DNA from: DATEJJ01 sp039649115
Lineage (GTDB): Bacteria; Actinomycetota; Actinomycetes; Mycobacteriales; Micromonosporaceae
Assembly: GCA_039649115.1 (NCBI GenBank)
Contig: JBBWZQ010000017.1
Coordinates: 1 to 10,133 of the forward strand
Length of the DNA: 10,133 nt
Reading direction: 5' to 3'
Of the stretch, positions 8,211 through 10,133 are shown piece after piece (position 1 is the stretch's first letter; each line of letters begins with the position of its first letter). The translations under genes were made by a program, and so were the position numbers. The notes under the pieces were generated by a model. The model had not been told where the DNA came from. It saw only the letters and a list, made by a program, of their open reading frames with translations, and did no database searches.

Positions 8211-9438
8211 CCTTCCGGCCGGCCTGGTGACCTGGGCCAGGATGGCCGGACCTTCGATCGTGCTCGACGCCGTCCGGCAGCGCGCCCGGCGCGGTCAAGC
8301 CACCGAGAGCGGCGTCCTGCGCGTCGCGCTGACCGGTGAGCAGCGCCGCGAGGTAGCCCGCCTGCTGGGCACGCCGTGGGACATCTCCGGCTACCCCGTC
8401 CGTCTCCAGAACCTAGGCGCCGCCCTGGACGAACACGGGCTAACCGTCCGCACATTCGTCGAGTCGCTCGACGGCCGACCGGTGGTCAACGAGCGGCAGA
8501 TCCGCGCCAACCAGCGGGCCGCGGCCGCCGCCGAACGCGCGGCGGCGACGGCGGTACTCGCCGAGATCGGCGTCAATCCGGTCGACGCCGAGGCGTGGCT
8601 GGCCGATCCGAGTCTGCCTCGTCCCGGCTCCGGCGACCTGCGTCTGCTCACCGAGCAGGCCAGCCAGGTGTGGTGTCGGCTGCCCGAGCCGGGCCAGCCC
8701 CGGATACGACTGGCCCAGCTGGCCGCGACGGTTCGCCACAACGCCCACGCATTGGACTACCGCGAAGAGCTCGGCCGCGCCGTGTCCCGACTGATCGCGG
8801 TGACCCGCCAGCTGCCCCGACCGCTCAGCGCCGGGCGCGACTGGCGGCGGGCCTGGGCGGCCGCCGGAGTGCTCTGTGACGCGGTGTCCTCGCGCGTACT
8901 GATCGTCAATCTGCCGCTGCGCGGCACGGCGCCGGCCGCCCGCTGGAGCTGCGCCGCACCCGGTGAACCCTTGTGGCTCACCCTGCGCTCGATCTCCGGT
9001 CGCTGGTCGATCCCGGCCGGGACCACCGTCTTCGTCTGCGAGAACCCGAACGTCCTCGAAGCCGCCGCCGACGAACTCGGCCCGCGCTGCCCGCCACTGA
9101 TCTGTACCGACGGCATCCCGTCGATCGCCGCGCTTGACCTGATCGCCGCCCTTGCCGCGAACGGATGCCCGATCGCCGTACGGGCCGACATCGACGACGC
9201 CGGCTTCGTCGTCGTCGAACAGGTCCGGTCGGTCGCCCCGGCCGCGAAGACCTGGCGGTTTGACGCCGTCACGTACGCCAGTCAGCTCGGCCTCCCCACG
9301 ATCGCGCTCGACAACGAACGGGGGCAGTTGCGGCAACTGCGCGAGATCTATGCCCAGCACCGCATCCCGGTACACGAGGAAGCCGTACTCGACCAGCTCA
9401 TCGGCGACCTGGCCGCGGTGGCGCCCGCCGACTGTTGA
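8203..9438 (+). CDS. jetD: Wadjet JetD, Toprim nuclease (TIGR02679 / DUF3323-DUF2399)
   Basis: This 411-residue protein matches TIGR02679. The N-terminal half (~1-190, DUF3323-like) has LTGEQRREVARLLGTP and SLDGRPVVNER-type segments. The C-terminal half (~255-405, DUF2399) is a Toprim domain related to topoisomerase VI/Spo11 A subunits. The metal-binding residues are visible: Glu280 in VFVCENPNVLEAA, and Asp329 and Asp331 in RADIDDAG, preceded by CTDGIPSIAALDLI. Characterised JetD/MksG proteins cut DNA when the SMC complex stalls on small circular DNA; the same role is inferred here. The bases around DxD depart from the HGDFDWPG form I recall for the family. ATG 8203 overlaps the jetC stop by 8 nt, with weak GAAGAG at 8187-8192 as ribosome binding site. 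The in-frame upstream start at 8140 would add a basic tail overlapping jetC and is rejected. It is the last gene of the operon. Confidence 0.9.
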   Translation: MRDLPAGLVTWARMAGPSIVLDAVRQRARRGQATESGVLRVALTGEQRREVARLLGTPWDISGYPVRLQNLGAALDEHGLTVRTFVESLDGRPVVNERQIRANQRAAAAAERAAATAVLAEIGVNPVDAEAWLADPSLPRPGSGDLRLLTEQASQVWCRLPEPGQPRIRLAQLAATVRHNAHALDYREELGRAVSRLIAVTRQLPRPLSAGRDWRRAWAAAGVLCDAVSSRVLIVNLPLRGTAPAARWSCAAPGEPLWLTLRSISGRWSIPAGTTVFVCENPNVLEAAADELGPRCPPLICTDGIPSIAALDLIAALAANGCPIAVRADIDDAGFVVVEQVRSVAPAAKTWRFDAVTYASQLGLPTIALDNERGQLRQLREIYAQHRIPVHEEAVLDQLIGDLAAVAPADC

Positions 9439-9457
9439 CCCAGTGCGGCCGTCAACA
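9433..9457 (+). terminator. possible weak hairpin at the jetD stop codon
   Basis: TGTTGAC (9433-9439) and GTCAACA (9451-9457) form a perfect 7-bp inverted repeat with an 11-nt loop. The left arm contains the jetD TGA stop. No T-tract follows. A 12-nt palindrome CCGGTCGACCGG (9458-9469) abuts it and could extend the structured region. It could be the operon's terminator or chance. Confidence 0.3.
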
Positions 9458-9717
9458 CCGGTCGACCGGCTCACGGCGTGAACGTGACCCGCGACTCCAC
9501 GGCCGTGACCTCATCCGATCGCCGAACCCAGGGGCGATGTGGTCGGCGAGCTACCCGAGGGTATGCACCGGTGGCGCCAGCGTGCCCAGCCGTTGATCGA
9601 CGTTGCGGATCGTCGCACGAGCCAGGCCACCGCCTGCTGCTCAGTCAGGACGAGCTTCAGGAGATGGCCCGCTCGATGCGGCAGAACGGCACTCGTAGCC
9701 GTCGGGCTCGTGCCGCC
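9439..9717. other. intergenic region between convergent jetD and phosphotransferase genes
   Basis: I see no convincing gene in these 279 nt. A 77-codon + frame starting at 9539 runs antisense into the phosphotransferase gene, has an unlikely Arg/Cys-rich composition and is treated as spurious. Another + frame near 9640-9700 reads LLLSQDELQEMARSMRQNGT, which is protein-like but lacks a start, so it could be a decayed gene fragment. Small palindromes are present: CCGGTCGACCGG (9458-9469) and CACGGCCGTG (9498-9507). Confidence 0.5.
9688..9714 (-). terminator. possible imperfect hairpin terminator of the phosphotransferase gene
   Basis: Outer arms GGCAC (9688-9692) and GTGCC (9710-9714) and inner arms AGCC (9697-9700) and GGCT (9705-9708) can pair around a GTCG loop, with an asymmetric internal loop between them. 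It lies 3 nt beyond the stop codon of the minus-strand gene, the expected place for a terminator. There is no T-tract, and the stem is interrupted, so support is modest. Confidence 0.35.
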
Positions 9718-10131
9718 TCACAGCCGGGATCTCAGCACGGCGACCTCGGGGAACTCGTCCGGCGAGCCGTAGCCGTGCTCGGCCAGCCAGCGGACGTTAG
9801 TCAGGCATCGCAACGACCACCATGCGTGGATGAGGTCGCGGTCGACGTCGGTGCCGTAGCCGGCGACGACGTCGCCAAGGTGCTCCTTGTGTCCGAGCGT
9901 GAGGGTGGCGAGGTCGAAGAGCGCGTCGCCCTGGGACGCCTCGGACCAGTCGACGACGCCGGTGACCTCGTCACCGGCGACGAAGACGTGGTCGACCTGC
10001 AGGTCGCCGTGGATGAACACCGGTGTCCGCGGCCGGAGCGCAGTCTCGGCGAGCCGGCGGTTGCGTGTGACCACGTCAGCGGGAAGGACGTCGTTGGCGA
10101 CGAGCCACTCGCACTCGCCGGCGAGGCACGA
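9718..10131 (-). CDS. APH/choline-kinase-family phosphotransferase, 5' partial
   Basis: The minus-strand frame is open to the right edge. 137 C-terminal residues are visible and the N-terminal ATP-binding lobe is out of the window. The catalytic-loop motif IHGDLQVDHVFV (codons 10014-9979) and the following metal-binding VVDWSEASQGDALFDLA (Asp at 9951-9949) are the Brenner motif and DFG-like motif of the aminoglycoside phosphotransferase superfamily. The catalytic Asp is present, but the usual Asn of HGDxxxxN is His (codon 9990-9988). The superfamily phosphorylates small hydroxylated substrates with ATP, including aminoglycosides, macrolides, sugars and amino acids. The substrate cannot be told from this fragment, and resistance should not be assumed. 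It converges on the Wadjet operon and there is no evidence of a functional link. Confidence 0.85.
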   Translation of the reverse strand, partial: SCLAGECEWLVANDVLPADVVTRNRRLAETALRPRTPVFIHGDLQVDHVFVAGDEVTGVVDWSEASQGDALFDLATLTLGHKEHLGDVVAGYGTDVDRDLIHAWWSLRCLTNVRWLAEHGYGSPDEFPEVAVLRSRL

Positions 10132-10133
10132 TG

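Noticed and set aside
9539..9772. 77-codon + frame between jetD and the phosphotransferase gene
   Set aside because: It overlaps the phosphotransferase gene in antisense, lacks a ribosome binding site and has an implausible composition.
1..10133. CRISPR arrays, tRNA/rRNA genes, insertion sequences, att sites
   Set aside because: I saw no spaced direct repeats, tRNA-like cloverleafs, transposase motifs or terminal inverted repeats. The only tandem repeats are the protein-coding propeller blades.

Overview
The window reads as chromosomal DNA of a high-GC actinobacterium (Micromonosporaceae-, Streptomyces- or Frankia-like). Codon third positions are almost always G or C, GTG starts are used, long antisense shadow reading frames are common, and the protein families present are typical of that phylum. 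The genus cannot be fixed from the sequence alone.

Layout. (1) 2-1198, +: the C-terminal part of a protein cut by the left edge. It has five ~50-residue Trp/Gly-rich repeats that look like beta-propeller blades, followed by a separate ~135-residue C-terminal domain. (2) 1210-1240: a perfect 14-bp GC hairpin closing that transcription unit. (3) 1286-9438, +: a four-gene operon with a probable leaderless promoter. The genes overlap by 4, 4 and 8 nt. The products match, in order, the TIGR02677/DUF2397, TIGR02678/DUF2398, TIGR02680 (SMC/SbcC-like ATPase) and TIGR02679/DUF2399 (Toprim) families. This is a complete Wadjet (JetABCD) anti-plasmid system, of the subtype I recall as type III. (4) 9439-9717: 279 nt without a convincing gene, holding small inverted repeats and possible terminators. 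(5) 9718-10131, -: the C-terminal half of an APH/choline-kinase-type phosphotransferase, cut by the right edge and convergent with the operon.

How the genes work together. By analogy with characterised Wadjet/MksBEFG/Ept complexes, JetA (kleisin-like) and JetB (KITE-like) assemble with JetC (SMC-like ATPase with long coiled coils and a hinge). The complex loads on DNA and extrudes loops, and the JetD Toprim nuclease then cleaves small closed-circular DNA such as plasmids. All the catalytic motifs I looked for are present: Walker A, ABC signature, Walker B and H-loop in JetC, and the Toprim Glu and Asp-x-Asp in JetD. The system therefore looks intact. The flanking propeller and phosphotransferase genes show no clear functional link to it.

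Wadjet is a described system, so the main content is not new in kind. The points worth a second look are the leaderless promoter, the non-consensus residues around the JetD Toprim Asp motif, the uncharacterised C-terminal domain of the propeller protein, and an APH-like protein with His in place of the usual Asn of the catalytic loop.
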